A program made the translations under genes and the position numbers. A model generated the notes under the pieces. The model was not told the DNA's origin. It searched no databases and saw nothing but the letters and a program-made list of their open reading frames with translations. Positions 6,427-12,934 of a stretch of DNA of 13,991 nt are shown here, one piece after another (the first letter of the stretch is position 1; each line of letters begins with the position of its first letter). Origin of the DNA: RGIG1666 sp045595745 (GTDB lineage: Bacteria > Bacillota > Clostridia > UBA1381 > UBA9506); the NCBI GenBank assembly GCA_045595745.1, contig JAZOBB010000032.1:1-13991 (forward strand), written 5' to 3'.

Positions 6427-7089
6427 ATGGAGCATTTTGGGGTCAAACTAATAAACAAAGGAAAATCTTTTAAGTTGACTAAAGAAGAATTTGCATTGAT
6501 TAACCCAAAACCATCTCTGCCTTTTTTCCCGACACTAGCAAAAAAAGATGCCTATATAGATGCAGCCGGAAGTGCCTATCGCGAAGAGTGGTGTAAAGAT
6601 TATCGAGAATTGTGTTTGAAAAACTATGATTTAAATATGAAGTTTTTTTCTAAACTTGACAAAAGTGAATTTGATAATGCTTTAGAATCTTTTTTAAAAC
6701 AGAATAAAAAATTCAAGGAAGTTACAGATTTAAACGAATATACAAACACAGAAGGTTACTACCTTATGGTACTTGATGAATATAAACAAGTATACATCGG
6801 AAAGACAGAAAATATAAAAAAACGAATAATGCAACATTGGTCAAAAACTAAGCAATTTGATAGAACTTTATTGCCGATGTACGCCTATAAAGAATCGTGT
6901 TTTTCAATAGATTTTTTTAGAGCATTAGATACGACCAGAATATATGTTTGGAAAAGGAAGTTGTTAGATGGCATAGAATATAAATTGATAAGCAATTTTC
7001 CCAATCAGTTTTGTACTAATAGAATTGGTGGAGATATAACAGATGGAATACTCGCATTAGCAACTATGAACCGTAGAAATTTGTTATAA
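6427..7089 (+). CDS. GIY-YIG nuclease-domain protein with an uncharacterised N-terminal region
   Basis: This is a 220-residue protein. Residues 110-190 form a GIY-YIG nuclease module: GYYLM (110-114), then VYIGKT (122-127) ten residues on, the basic helix NIKKRIMQHW with Arg133, and the metal-binding Glu184 in GIEYKLISNFP, followed by CTNRIGGD. All core catalytic positions look present. The first about 105 residues are charged and mostly helical, and I do not recognise them. The start is ATG 6427 with AAAGGA at 6411-6416; the earlier in-frame TTG at 6406 precedes the ribosome site. The gene is more AT-rich than its neighbours and has its own strong promoter. It sits between a terminator and an unrelated enzyme gene, which suggests an independent acquisition. 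It might be a homing, defence or repair nuclease; its role is unknown. Confidence 0.8.
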   Translation: MEHFGVKLINKGKSFKLTKEEFALINPKPSLPFFPTLAKKDAYIDAAGSAYREEWCKDYRELCLKNYDLNMKFFSKLDKSEFDNALESFLKQNKKFKEVTDLNEYTNTEGYYLMVLDEYKQVYIGKTENIKKRIMQHWSKTKQFDRTLLPMYAYKESCFSIDFFRALDTTRIYVWKRKLLDGIEYKLISNFPNQFCTNRIGGDITDGILALATMNRRNLL

Positions 7090-7121
7090 TTTTTACACCT
7101 TCAAACACAACCCAATAATTA

Positions 7122-7156
7122 ATTCAAATAAATATCTTTCTTTCATCAGGTGGAAA
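7122..7156 (+). repeat. Leader repeat copy A, before the TIM-barrel gene
   Basis: Matches 8050-8084 at 30 of 35 positions without gaps (core AAATAAATAT, then a pyrimidine run, CAGG-GGAAA including the ribosome site). Each copy leads straight into a start codon. Shared leader or duplication is discussed under findings. Confidence 0.7.
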
Positions 7157-7161
7157 CGGTT

Positions 7162-8034
7162 ATGGAGCTTGCAACCACAACAGGCGATTTTTCACGTTAT
7201 ACAAAGGACCAGACCAAAATACTTGAATACATAAAAAAATCAGGTTTTTCTTATGCTGATTACAGCTTCGGGATTGATTATAAAAACCGTAGCGGCGTTT
7301 ATTTACCTGATTGGATAAGTTACGCAAATGAAGTTAACGAGTGTTGCAATAATATCGGAATTAAACTGATACAGGCACATTCTCCTATGGGGATACCGCT
7401 TGCAGATAACAACGAAGATTTTATAAATGATACAAAAAGATGTATTGAAGCCTGCGGTAAATTAGGAATAAAAAACATTGTCGTTCATTCAGGTTATTTA
7501 GACTATATTTCAAAGAAAGAAACGTTTGAGAAAAACAAAGTGTTTTATGAAAAACTGCTTCAAACAGCAGAAAAATATGAAGTAACCATTCTTACTGAAA
7601 ACTTTAATAAAATGATTAGCAAAGATGTGTACTGGATAGATAACGCGACTGATTTATTAGAGCTTATTGAATATGTAAATCATCCTCTTTTTCATGCTGT
7701 ATGGGATACAGGTCATGCAAATATGCAGGAAATGACACAGGAAGAAGAAATAACGCTTTTAGGTAGCCACATAAAAGCTCTTCACATTCACGACAATAAC
7801 GGAGTAAAAGACCAGCATATATGTCCGTTTTTTGGAACTCTTAATATGGATTCTGTTATAAGCGGGCTGAAAAAAATCGGTTACGACGGTTATTTTACCT
7901 TTGAAACAGGTGGCTTTTTTAATCAGGCATCTGTCAAAAATTCAGATTTTGACATAGATTTAGAGCTTAAGCTAGAGGTTGAAAAACTGTTATATAGAAT
8001 TGGAAAGAATATTCTTTCAAGTTATTCGTTATAA
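7162..8034 (+). CDS. Sugar phosphate isomerase/epimerase-like TIM-barrel protein
   Basis: This is a 290-residue protein of the xylose-isomerase-like TIM-barrel superfamily (AP endonuclease 2 family, PF01261). Strand-end motifs match the metal site of such enzymes: AHSP and VVHSGY early, LTENFN (Glu, about residue 148), AVWDTGHANM (Asp/His), ALHIHDNNG (His, Asp) followed by DQHICPFFGTLN, and the terminal FTFETGG (Glu). Relatives isomerise or epimerise keto-sugars and sugar acids or act as inosose dehydratases. The exact substrate cannot be read off. The start at ATG 7162 follows AGGTGG at 7148-7153 with 8-nt spacing; a GTG at 7150 lies inside that site and is rejected. It is probably the sugar-processing partner of the DUF4432 and creatininase-family genes upstream, now separated from them by the GIY-YIG gene. 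Confidence 0.82.
   Translation: MELATTTGDFSRYTKDQTKILEYIKKSGFSYADYSFGIDYKNRSGVYLPDWISYANEVNECCNNIGIKLIQAHSPMGIPLADNNEDFINDTKRCIEACGKLGIKNIVVHSGYLDYISKKETFEKNKVFYEKLLQTAEKYEVTILTENFNKMISKDVYWIDNATDLLELIEYVNHPLFHAVWDTGHANMQEMTQEEEITLLGSHIKALHIHDNNGVKDQHICPFFGTLNMDSVISGLKKIGYDGYFTFETGGFFNQASVKNSDFDIDLELKLEVEKLLYRIGKNILSSYSL
8003..8018. promoter_or_regulatory. Perfect 16-bp palindrome, candidate operator of the HydS operon
   Basis: GAAAGAATATTCTTTC is a perfect palindrome in the last codons of the TIM-barrel gene. A TATAAT (8030-8035) follows 11 bp later with no good -35 box, so an activator- or repressor-controlled promoter for the operon starting at 8090 is plausible (inference). Confidence 0.4.
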
Positions 8035-8049
8035 TCTTTAAGGCTAATT

Positions 8050-8084
8050 ATTAAAATAAATATTTTTCTTTTAGCAGGAGGAAA
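8050..8084 (+). repeat. Leader repeat copy B, before the NuoE-like gene
   Basis: Second copy of the 35-nt leader found at 7122-7156 (30/35 identical, ungapped). It ends in AGGAGG (8076-8081), 8 nt before the start codon of the NuoE-like gene. Confidence 0.7.
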
Positions 8085-8089
8085 TATTA

Positions 8090-8362
8090 ATGATTAATGT
8101 AAGTGTATGCATTGGCAGCTCTTGTCACTTAAAGGGTTCTTACGACATAATTAATACGTTTAAGGCTTTAATCGCTGAAAAGCATTTAGAAGACAAGGTA
8201 GAGCTTGCCGCTGCCTTTTGTCTCGGAAAATGTATTGACGGTGTGACAATTAAGGTCAACAACGAGCTTATTACAGGGGTTAATACTCAAAATATGCACG
8301 AAATATTTGAAAAGCACGTTTTAGCACCCCTAAATATTTCAGGAGGTAATGACTGTGAATAA
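8090..8362 (+). CDS. NuoE-like [2Fe-2S] thioredoxin-fold ferredoxin
   Basis: This 90-residue protein resembles the C-terminal half of NuoE/HydC subunits and stand-alone thioredoxin-like ferredoxins. The [2Fe-2S] ligands are Cys7 and Cys12 (VCIGSSC) and Cys44 and Cys48 (FCLGKC), the exact C-X4-C and C-X3-C pattern of the family. It lacks the N-terminal helical domain of full-length NuoE (about 160 residues). It likely passes electrons to, or receives them from, the FeS domains of the HydS-like protein encoded next; their reading frames overlap by 8 bp. AGGAGG at 8076-8081 sets the start. In anaerobes small proteins like this recur beside sensory [FeFe]-hydrogenase genes. Confidence 0.88.
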   Translation: MINVSVCIGSSCHLKGSYDIINTFKALIAEKHLEDKVELAAAFCLGKCIDGVTIKVNNELITGVNTQNMHEIFEKHVLAPLNISGGNDCE

Positions 8363-10061
8363 ATTACTCGGACTGAAAAAAGCTAACTGCAAAAACTGTC
8401 ATAAATGTATACGCGAATGCCCAGTAAAATCCATTCAGTTTTCAGACCATCAGGCAAATATTTTGCCCGAAGAATGTATTTTATGCGGACGTTGTGTTGT
8501 TGCCTGCCCTCAAAACGCAAAAGATGTCAGAAACGATATTTCAAAGGTTAAAGAGGCTATGCTTTCAGGAAAACGCGTAATTGCAAGCCTTGCTCCATCT
8601 TTTATTTCTGATTTTGAGGTAAGCGGAATAAACGAAATGACTGCACTTTTAAAACAGTTGGGATTTTATGATGTAAGAGAAACAGCAGAAGGTGCATACA
8701 TAGTAAAAAGCGAATACGAACGATTGATTAAAAACAACGAGCAGAATGTTATTATATCAACCTGCTGTCATTCTGCTGTGCTTTTGGTTTCGAAATACTA
8801 TCCCGAGGCACTGCCTTATTTAGCACCTGTACTCTCGCCTATGCTTGCACACGCAAAGCTGATTAAAGAAGAAACTTCTGATGCATATGTCGTATTTATA
8901 GGACCTTGCATATCGAAAAAAGATGAAGCAGATAAAAATCCGGGCCTTGTTGACTGCGTTTTAACCTTCGAAGAGCTGCGTGAGTGGCTTTTAGATGAAG
9001 ATGTTAAGGTTCCTGATGATATAACCGATGACAGCTTTGTCAGAATGTCTCGCTTTTTTCCCGAAACAGGCGGAATTATAAAGTCAATGAATACCGAAGA
9101 TACGGGCTTTCGCTATCTTGCCGTTGACGGTGTTAAAGACTGTATTGCCGCACTCGAAAATATTATAAACGGCAAGCTGTCGCATTGCTTTGTCGAAATG
9201 AGCATTTGCCGCGGCAGCTGCATAAACGGACCTATGACCAGACATTATCGCGAAGAAATGCTTGACAGCACGATTCGTTTGCGTAATTTTGCAAAGCCTC
9301 TTTCAGAAAAAAGCTCTGAAGATTTTAATATAAGCACTGATATAAGCCTGGCTCAGAAATATCAGCCTCTTACAGTATCAAACGCAAAACCGTCAGATGA
9401 GCAAATTACAGCGATTTTAGCCGAAATGGGAAAAACCAAGCCCGAGCACGAGCTTAACTGCGGCTCTTGCGGATACGCAACCTGTCGCGAAAAAGCGGTT
9501 GCCGTATTTTTAGGCAAGGCAGAACCAAGTATGTGTCTGCCCTTTATGATGGAAAAAGCAGAGTCATTCTCTGATAAAATCATTATGATGACTCCGAATG
9601 CGATTATGGTGCTTGACGACAAGCTTAACATTCAACAAATGAACCGCTCGGCTAAAAGATTATTTAATTTAGCCTCGTCTTTAAAGGTTAAGGATATGCC
9701 CGCTAAAGATATTATAGATACAAAGCCGTATTCTACTATTTTAACAAGCGGTCAGAAGCGTTTAGAGCAAAGAAGATATTTATCTGACTATAACAAATAT
9801 GTAAAAGAATCAATTTTATACGATAAAGACCATAAAATTATTATCTGTATTATGAAGGATATCACCGATGAGCAGTTAGAAAGCCAGCGTATTACGGAAA
9901 TACGCCAACAAACGGTAAACACAGCAGATAAGGTCATCGAAAAACAGATGCGTGTTGTGCAAGAAATCGCATCACTTTTAGGCGAAACAACAGCCGAAAC
10001 CAAAATCGCTCTAACCAAGCTTAAAGAGGCAATTTCTGCGGAGGGCACACAAAATGAATAG
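8355..10061 (+). CDS. HydS-like sensory [FeFe]-hydrogenase domain protein with FeS and PAS domains
   Basis: This is a 568-residue cytosolic redox or H2 sensor. Domains in order: a two-[4Fe-4S] ferredoxin (Cys12/15/18/22 and Cys41/44/47/51); an [FeFe]-hydrogenase large-subunit-like domain (about 70-315); a further 4Fe-4S domain of the PF04060 type (Cys369/372/377/394); a PAS domain (about 405-505, MMTPNAIMVLDDKLNI); and a C-terminal helical or coiled-coil tail (about 510-568). All four H-cluster cysteines are present in variant motifs: STCCHSA (Cys137-138, classical TSCCP), GPCISKKDEA (Cys185, classical MPC) and SICRGSCINGP (Cys285, Cys289, classical ACPGGCINGGG). Loss of the Pro in L1 and the changed L3 fit sensory rather than catalytic enzymes. 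The start is GTG 8355 because AGGAGG (8341-8346) is 8 nt away; ATG 8349 is only 2 nt from it. It overlaps both neighbours. Confidence 0.87.
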   Translation: MNKLLGLKKANCKNCHKCIRECPVKSIQFSDHQANILPEECILCGRCVVACPQNAKDVRNDISKVKEAMLSGKRVIASLAPSFISDFEVSGINEMTALLKQLGFYDVRETAEGAYIVKSEYERLIKNNEQNVIISTCCHSAVLLVSKYYPEALPYLAPVLSPMLAHAKLIKEETSDAYVVFIGPCISKKDEADKNPGLVDCVLTFEELREWLLDEDVKVPDDITDDSFVRMSRFFPETGGIIKSMNTEDTGFRYLAVDGVKDCIAALENIINGKLSHCFVEMSICRGSCINGPMTRHYREEMLDSTIRLRNFAKPLSEKSSEDFNISTDISLAQKYQPLTVSNAKPSDEQITAILAEMGKTKPEHELNCGSCGYATCREKAVAVFLGKAEPSMCLPFMMEKAESFSDKIIMMTPNAIMVLDDKLNIQQMNRSAKRLFNLASSLKVKDMPAKDIIDTKPYSTILTSGQKRLEQRRYLSDYNKYVKESILYDKDHKIIICIMKDITDEQLESQRITEIRQQTVNTADKVIEKQMRVVQEIASLLGETTAETKIALTKLKEAISAEGTQNE

Positions 10062-11223
10062 AATGTTTGTAGAAAGCGGATTTGTAAGCCTTAATAAATT
10101 CGGCGAGCAGTTGTGCGGAGACAAGGTAGAAACCATAAGCACCGACGATGATTTTATCATCGTTTTGGCAGACGGCTTAGGCAGCGGAGTTAAAGCAAAC
10201 ATATTATCTACACTAACCTCAAAAATTATAGGCACAATGATGGCAAGCGGTCTGCCCATTGAGGAATGTGTATCTACCATTGCGCAAACACTGCCCGTAT
10301 GCCAGACCCGCGGTGTTGCCTACTCTACCTTCACAATTTTGCAAATACGTCGCGGCAGTGAAGCATATTTAGTGCAGTTTGATAATCCCAATGTCATCTT
10401 TTTGCGAAACGGTCATGCTACCGATTACGAAATGAACCAAAAGGTTATATGCGGCAAAAAAATCTATGAGACGCATATAGACTGCGAGCTTGGCGATATG
10501 TTCATTTTAATGAGTGACGGTGTTGTTCATGCAGGAATTGAACGCACCTTAAACTACGGCTGGCAACTACCTGAAATAACCGAATTTGCAGTCGGAAACT
10601 ATGAGTCTGATATGTCTGCTCAGACTATGGCAAGCCGTATTGGCGAAGCCTGCAAAGGACTTTATATGGATAAACCGGGCGACGATACAACCGTTGCAGT
10701 TTTAAGAATACGCGAGCGTCAGCTTGTAAATTTAATTATCGGACCTCCCGTTGACCCCGAGGATGACGAAACGGTTATGCAGTTATTTTTCTCAAAAGAA
10801 GGTAAACGCATAGTTTGCGGTGGCACTACATCTAATGTTGTAAGCCGCTATTTGGATAAGCCGATTAAAACCGAAATTAATTACGAAGACCCGTCAATTC
10901 CGCCTATTGCGCATATTGAGGGAGTTGATTTAGTCACAGAAGGTGTTTTAACTTTAGGCAAGGTATTAGAAATTGCCGAAAGCTTTTCAAACAACTCAGA
11001 CTTTTATACGCAATTTCGTGATAAAAAAGACGGAGCATCATTAATTGCACAAATGCTTTTTGAGGATGCAACCGACATCAACTTTTTTGTTGGTCGTGCT
11101 AAAAATGCGGCACACCAGAATCCTAATATGCCACTTAACTTCAGCCTTAAGCTTAAGCTTATCGAGGAGCTTTCTAAGCGGCTTGAAGAGATGGGCAAAA
11201 CAATTAAAGTTATGTATTTTTAA
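10054..11223 (+). CDS. SpoIIE/PP2C-type serine/threonine phosphatase paired with HydS
   Basis: This is a 389-residue protein. Residues about 10-222 form a SpoIIE-like PP2C phosphatase with metal-binding Asp23 (GDK), Asp40-Gly41 (VLADGLGSG), Asp155-Gly156 (ILMSDGVV) and Asp210-Asp211 (PGDDTTVAVLRI). Residues about 225-389 are an extra domain with IIGPPVDPEDDETV and GKRIVCGGTTSNVVSRYL, seen in phosphatases beside sensory hydrogenases but not otherwise recognised by me. Such enzymes dephosphorylate anti-sigma-factor antagonists or similar Ser/Thr-phosphorylated partners. The start ATGAATAG overlaps the last 8 bp of the HydS-like gene, so the two are translationally coupled. No membrane segments are seen, unlike true SpoIIE. 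The kinase and substrate that would complete the switch are not encoded in the window. Confidence 0.87.
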   Translation: MNRMFVESGFVSLNKFGEQLCGDKVETISTDDDFIIVLADGLGSGVKANILSTLTSKIIGTMMASGLPIEECVSTIAQTLPVCQTRGVAYSTFTILQIRRGSEAYLVQFDNPNVIFLRNGHATDYEMNQKVICGKKIYETHIDCELGDMFILMSDGVVHAGIERTLNYGWQLPEITEFAVGNYESDMSAQTMASRIGEACKGLYMDKPGDDTTVAVLRIRERQLVNLIIGPPVDPEDDETVMQLFFSKEGKRIVCGGTTSNVVSRYLDKPIKTEINYEDPSIPPIAHIEGVDLVTEGVLTLGKVLEIAESFSNNSDFYTQFRDKKDGASLIAQMLFEDATDINFFVGRAKNAAHQNPNMPLNFSLKLKLIEELSKRLEEMGKTIKVMYF

Positions 11224-11271
11224 AATATAGCTAATAATATTAATATATAAAATCGCGAAAGAGATGTGTTT

Positions 11272-11850
11272 ATGAAAAAATTACTGGATTTGTTTTTAAG
11301 TTTTTTTAAAATAGGACTTTTTACCTTTGGCGGCGGCTATGCCATGATTTCAATTATTGAAAACACCTGTGTCGAAAAAAAGAAATGGATAACCCACGAC
11401 GATATGATGAATGTAACGGTAATTGCCGAATCAACCCCCGGACCTATCGCAATTAACTGCGCTACTTTTGTCGGCTATAAGCACGGAAAACTGCTTGGCT
11501 CAATTGCCGCAACCTTAGGTGTAGTTTTGCCGTCATTTATAATTATTTATATAATATCAATGTTTTTGGATAATTTTTTAGAAATTAAAATTATCGCCAA
11601 TGCCTTTAGCGGCATAAAAATTGCTGTTGCAATTTTAATAACAAGAGTCGGCTTAAATCTGGTATCTAAAATATCTAAGAGAATTGTACCGCGAATAATT
11701 TTTGCAGTCTCTTTTGCCGTTATGCTTTTAATCGACATCTTTTCGTGGAGCTTTTCTTCAATATGGCTGCTTATTCCAGCAGGTTTAATTGGCTTTTTAG
11801 CATTTATAATCCCGGAAAAGCATACAAATAAGGAGGGTGCAGCGAGATGA
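11272..11850 (+). CDS. Chromate transporter (CHR) family protein, half-size subunit 1
   Basis: This is a 192-residue integral-membrane protein, one half of a CHR-type transporter. It carries the N-terminal family motif FTFGGGYAMISII (about residues 16-28), KKWITHDDMMNVTVIAESTPGPIAIN (about 38-63) and about five to six hydrophobic segments. Full-length ChrA fuses two such halves; paired short forms act together. Some members export chromate, but in gut Clostridia the natural anion is usually unknown. The start is ATG 11272, 8 nt after a GAAAGAG ribosome site (11257-11263). It lies 48 bp after the phosphatase gene with no terminator between, so co-transcription with the HydS operon is possible. 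Leu codons are mainly TTA with no CTC. Confidence 0.88.
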   Translation: MKKLLDLFLSFFKIGLFTFGGGYAMISIIENTCVEKKKWITHDDMMNVTVIAESTPGPIAINCATFVGYKHGKLLGSIAATLGVVLPSFIIIYIISMFLDNFLEIKIIANAFSGIKIAVAILITRVGLNLVSKISKRIVPRIIFAVSFAVMLLIDIFSWSFSSIWLLIPAGLIGFLAFIIPEKHTNKEGAAR

Positions 11851-12413
11851 TGCTTTTAGAATTATTTTTCGGTTTTTTATACGTAGGTTGCTTTTCTTTC
11901 GGCGGTGCATACAGTGCTATCCCCTTAATACGCGAGGTTGTAATATCACGCGGTTGGATTACCGACGAAGCACTAAGCTATATGATTGCCGTAAGTGAAA
12001 GCACCCCCGGACCCATTATGGTTAATATGGCAACATACGTAGGTGCAAATCAGGCAGGGGTTTTAGGTGCGGCTATTGCAACCTTTGCGACTATTCTACC
12101 GGCATTTTTAATTATTCTTCTTGTAATGGTTGTTTTAAGCAAAATTTTAGAGCATAAATATACACAAGCTGTCCTTTCAGGATTAAAACCCTGCATTTCA
12201 GGCATAATTCTGGCAATAGGTGCATATATGCTTTTAGATAATCTTTTTGCTTTATCATCTGCACAAACACTCGACTTTAAGGCAATTGCCATTGCTATTT
12301 TACTTTTGGCAATTCTTTGGGTAACGAAAAAACGGTTTAATAAAAAAATATCGCCAATAATGCTTATATGCATCTCAGCCGTACTGGGTATTGCCGTCTA
12401 TGGTATATTCTAA
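11847..12413 (+). CDS. Chromate transporter (CHR) family protein, half-size subunit 2
   Basis: This is a 188-residue membrane protein, homologous to the preceding one and its likely partner. The same motifs recur: CFSFGGAYSAIPLI (about 14-27), GWITDEALSYMIAVSESTPGPIMVNMATYVG (about 36-66), then further hydrophobic spans (AFLIILLVMVVLSKIL, IAIAILLLAILWVTKK). The start ATG overlaps the TGA of subunit 1 (ATGA, 11847-11850), and AGGAGG at 11831-11836 serves it, a classic sign of stoichiometric co-translation. In short-chain CHR pairs the two halves insert in opposite orientations. That is family knowledge, not shown here. No convincing terminator follows. Confidence 0.88.
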   Translation: MMLLELFFGFLYVGCFSFGGAYSAIPLIREVVISRGWITDEALSYMIAVSESTPGPIMVNMATYVGANQAGVLGAAIATFATILPAFLIILLVMVVLSKILEHKYTQAVLSGLKPCISGIILAIGAYMLLDNLFALSSAQTLDFKAIAIAILLLAILWVTKKRFNKKISPIMLICISAVLGIAVYGIF

Positions 12414-12430
12414 GTATTTTAATTTTTTGC

Positions 12431-12459
12431 TTGCAATGCATTTGTTTTTGTGGTATAAT
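12431..12459 (+). promoter_or_regulatory. Strong promoter in the gap before tRNA-Ser
   Basis: TTGCAA (12431-12436), a 17-bp spacer and a perfect TATAAT (12454-12459). No protein gene follows for the plus strand, so it should drive a non-coding transcript beginning near 12466 and possibly the tRNA. Confidence 0.7.
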
Positions 12460-12465
12460 ACCATT

Positions 12466-12708
12466 CGTATTACGTATTTTAATAAAATCCCTTACGGACA
12501 GGCATCGAAGTGGGGACGTTCGCGAGCGCTGTCAGCGACAGATGTAGCGAGCAATAAGGAGTGGCAGCGGTCGGAATTTTGCAAGTGCATACGAGCAAAA
12601 ATTTCGGGCACCGCAACAGGACATAACGGGGCTGACTCGAAATTGTCCCAATCTTTTAGAAGTTGTTGGAATACAGTTCTCTGCAAACCCTGTAACAGTG
12701 CGGTTTTT
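12466..12708 (+). ncRNA. Candidate structured ncRNA of unknown family
   Basis: The 392-bp gap between the CHR genes and tRNA-Ser has a strong promoter but no credible coding frame, and is more GC-rich than typical spacers here. It folds on paper: a closing helix TGGGGAC/GTCCCA (12511-12517 with 12645-12650) continued by CGAG/CTCG (12523-12526 with 12636-12639); a long internal hairpin (12567-12614) with GCGGT/ACCGC and CGGAATTTTGC/GCAAAAATTTCG arms; and a 3' hairpin AAACC-CTG..CAG-GGTTT (12685-12706) followed by TT. I could not match it to tmRNA, RNase P, SRP or 6S RNA by their conserved cores. A decayed interspersed repeat is the alternative. The ends are approximate. Confidence 0.4.
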
Positions 12709-12805
12709 AGCAATCTGTGCTGACAGAACAAAAAATCTTTTCTAATGAGATTTCTAATAAAACTTAATATTTGCTTTAAACTTTGAAAAAAGTTTATATA
12801 AATTT

Positions 12806-12897
12806 GGAGATGTACCCAAGTGGTTGAAGGGGTCGGATTCGAAATCCGAAAGGTCGGTCATGCCGGCGCGGGCGTTCAAATCGTCTCATCTCCGCCA
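12806..12897 (+). tRNA. tRNA-Ser (anticodon CGA), CCA encoded
   Basis: A 92-nt class II tRNA. The acceptor stem GGAGATG pairs with CATCTCC. The anticodon arm TCGGA-TTCGAAA-TCCGA places anticodon CGA at 12840-12842, reading the Ser codon UCG. A long variable arm (about 12851-12873) is typical of tRNA-Ser. The T arm has TTCAAAT, and a discriminator G plus encoded CCA ends the gene. The terminator at 12898-12933 follows at once. A promoter for the tRNA alone is not clear; the promoter at 12431-12459 may serve it. Confidence 0.95.
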
Positions 12898-12933
12898 AAA
12901 AAGCGTGATGATTTTAATGTCATCACGCTTTTT
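12898..12933. terminator. Bidirectional terminator between tRNA-Ser and the minus-strand gene
   Basis: Perfect 14-bp stem AAAAAGCGTGATGA/TCATCACGCTTTTT (12898-12911 with 12920-12933), 8-nt loop, T-run on both strands. It starts one base after the encoded CCA and ends one base before the stop codon of the convergent gene. Confidence 0.9.
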
Positions 12934-12934
12934 G

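Noticed and set aside
8349..8354. ATG at 8349 as start of the HydS-like gene
   Set aside because: It is only 2 nt from AGGAGG; the in-frame GTG at 8355 is correctly spaced. The protein differs by only two residues.
12629..12650. GGGGCTGACT resembling the 5' end of tmRNA
   Set aside because: The expected tRNA-like continuation (GGATTCGACGGG type) and the peptide-tag region are absent, and the segment pairs as the 3' side of a helix.
12391..12723. 110-codon frame between the CHR genes and tRNA-Ser
   Set aside because: It starts inside the CHR subunit 2 gene, runs through a promoter and structured sequence, and its product shows no domain. The region reads better as non-coding.
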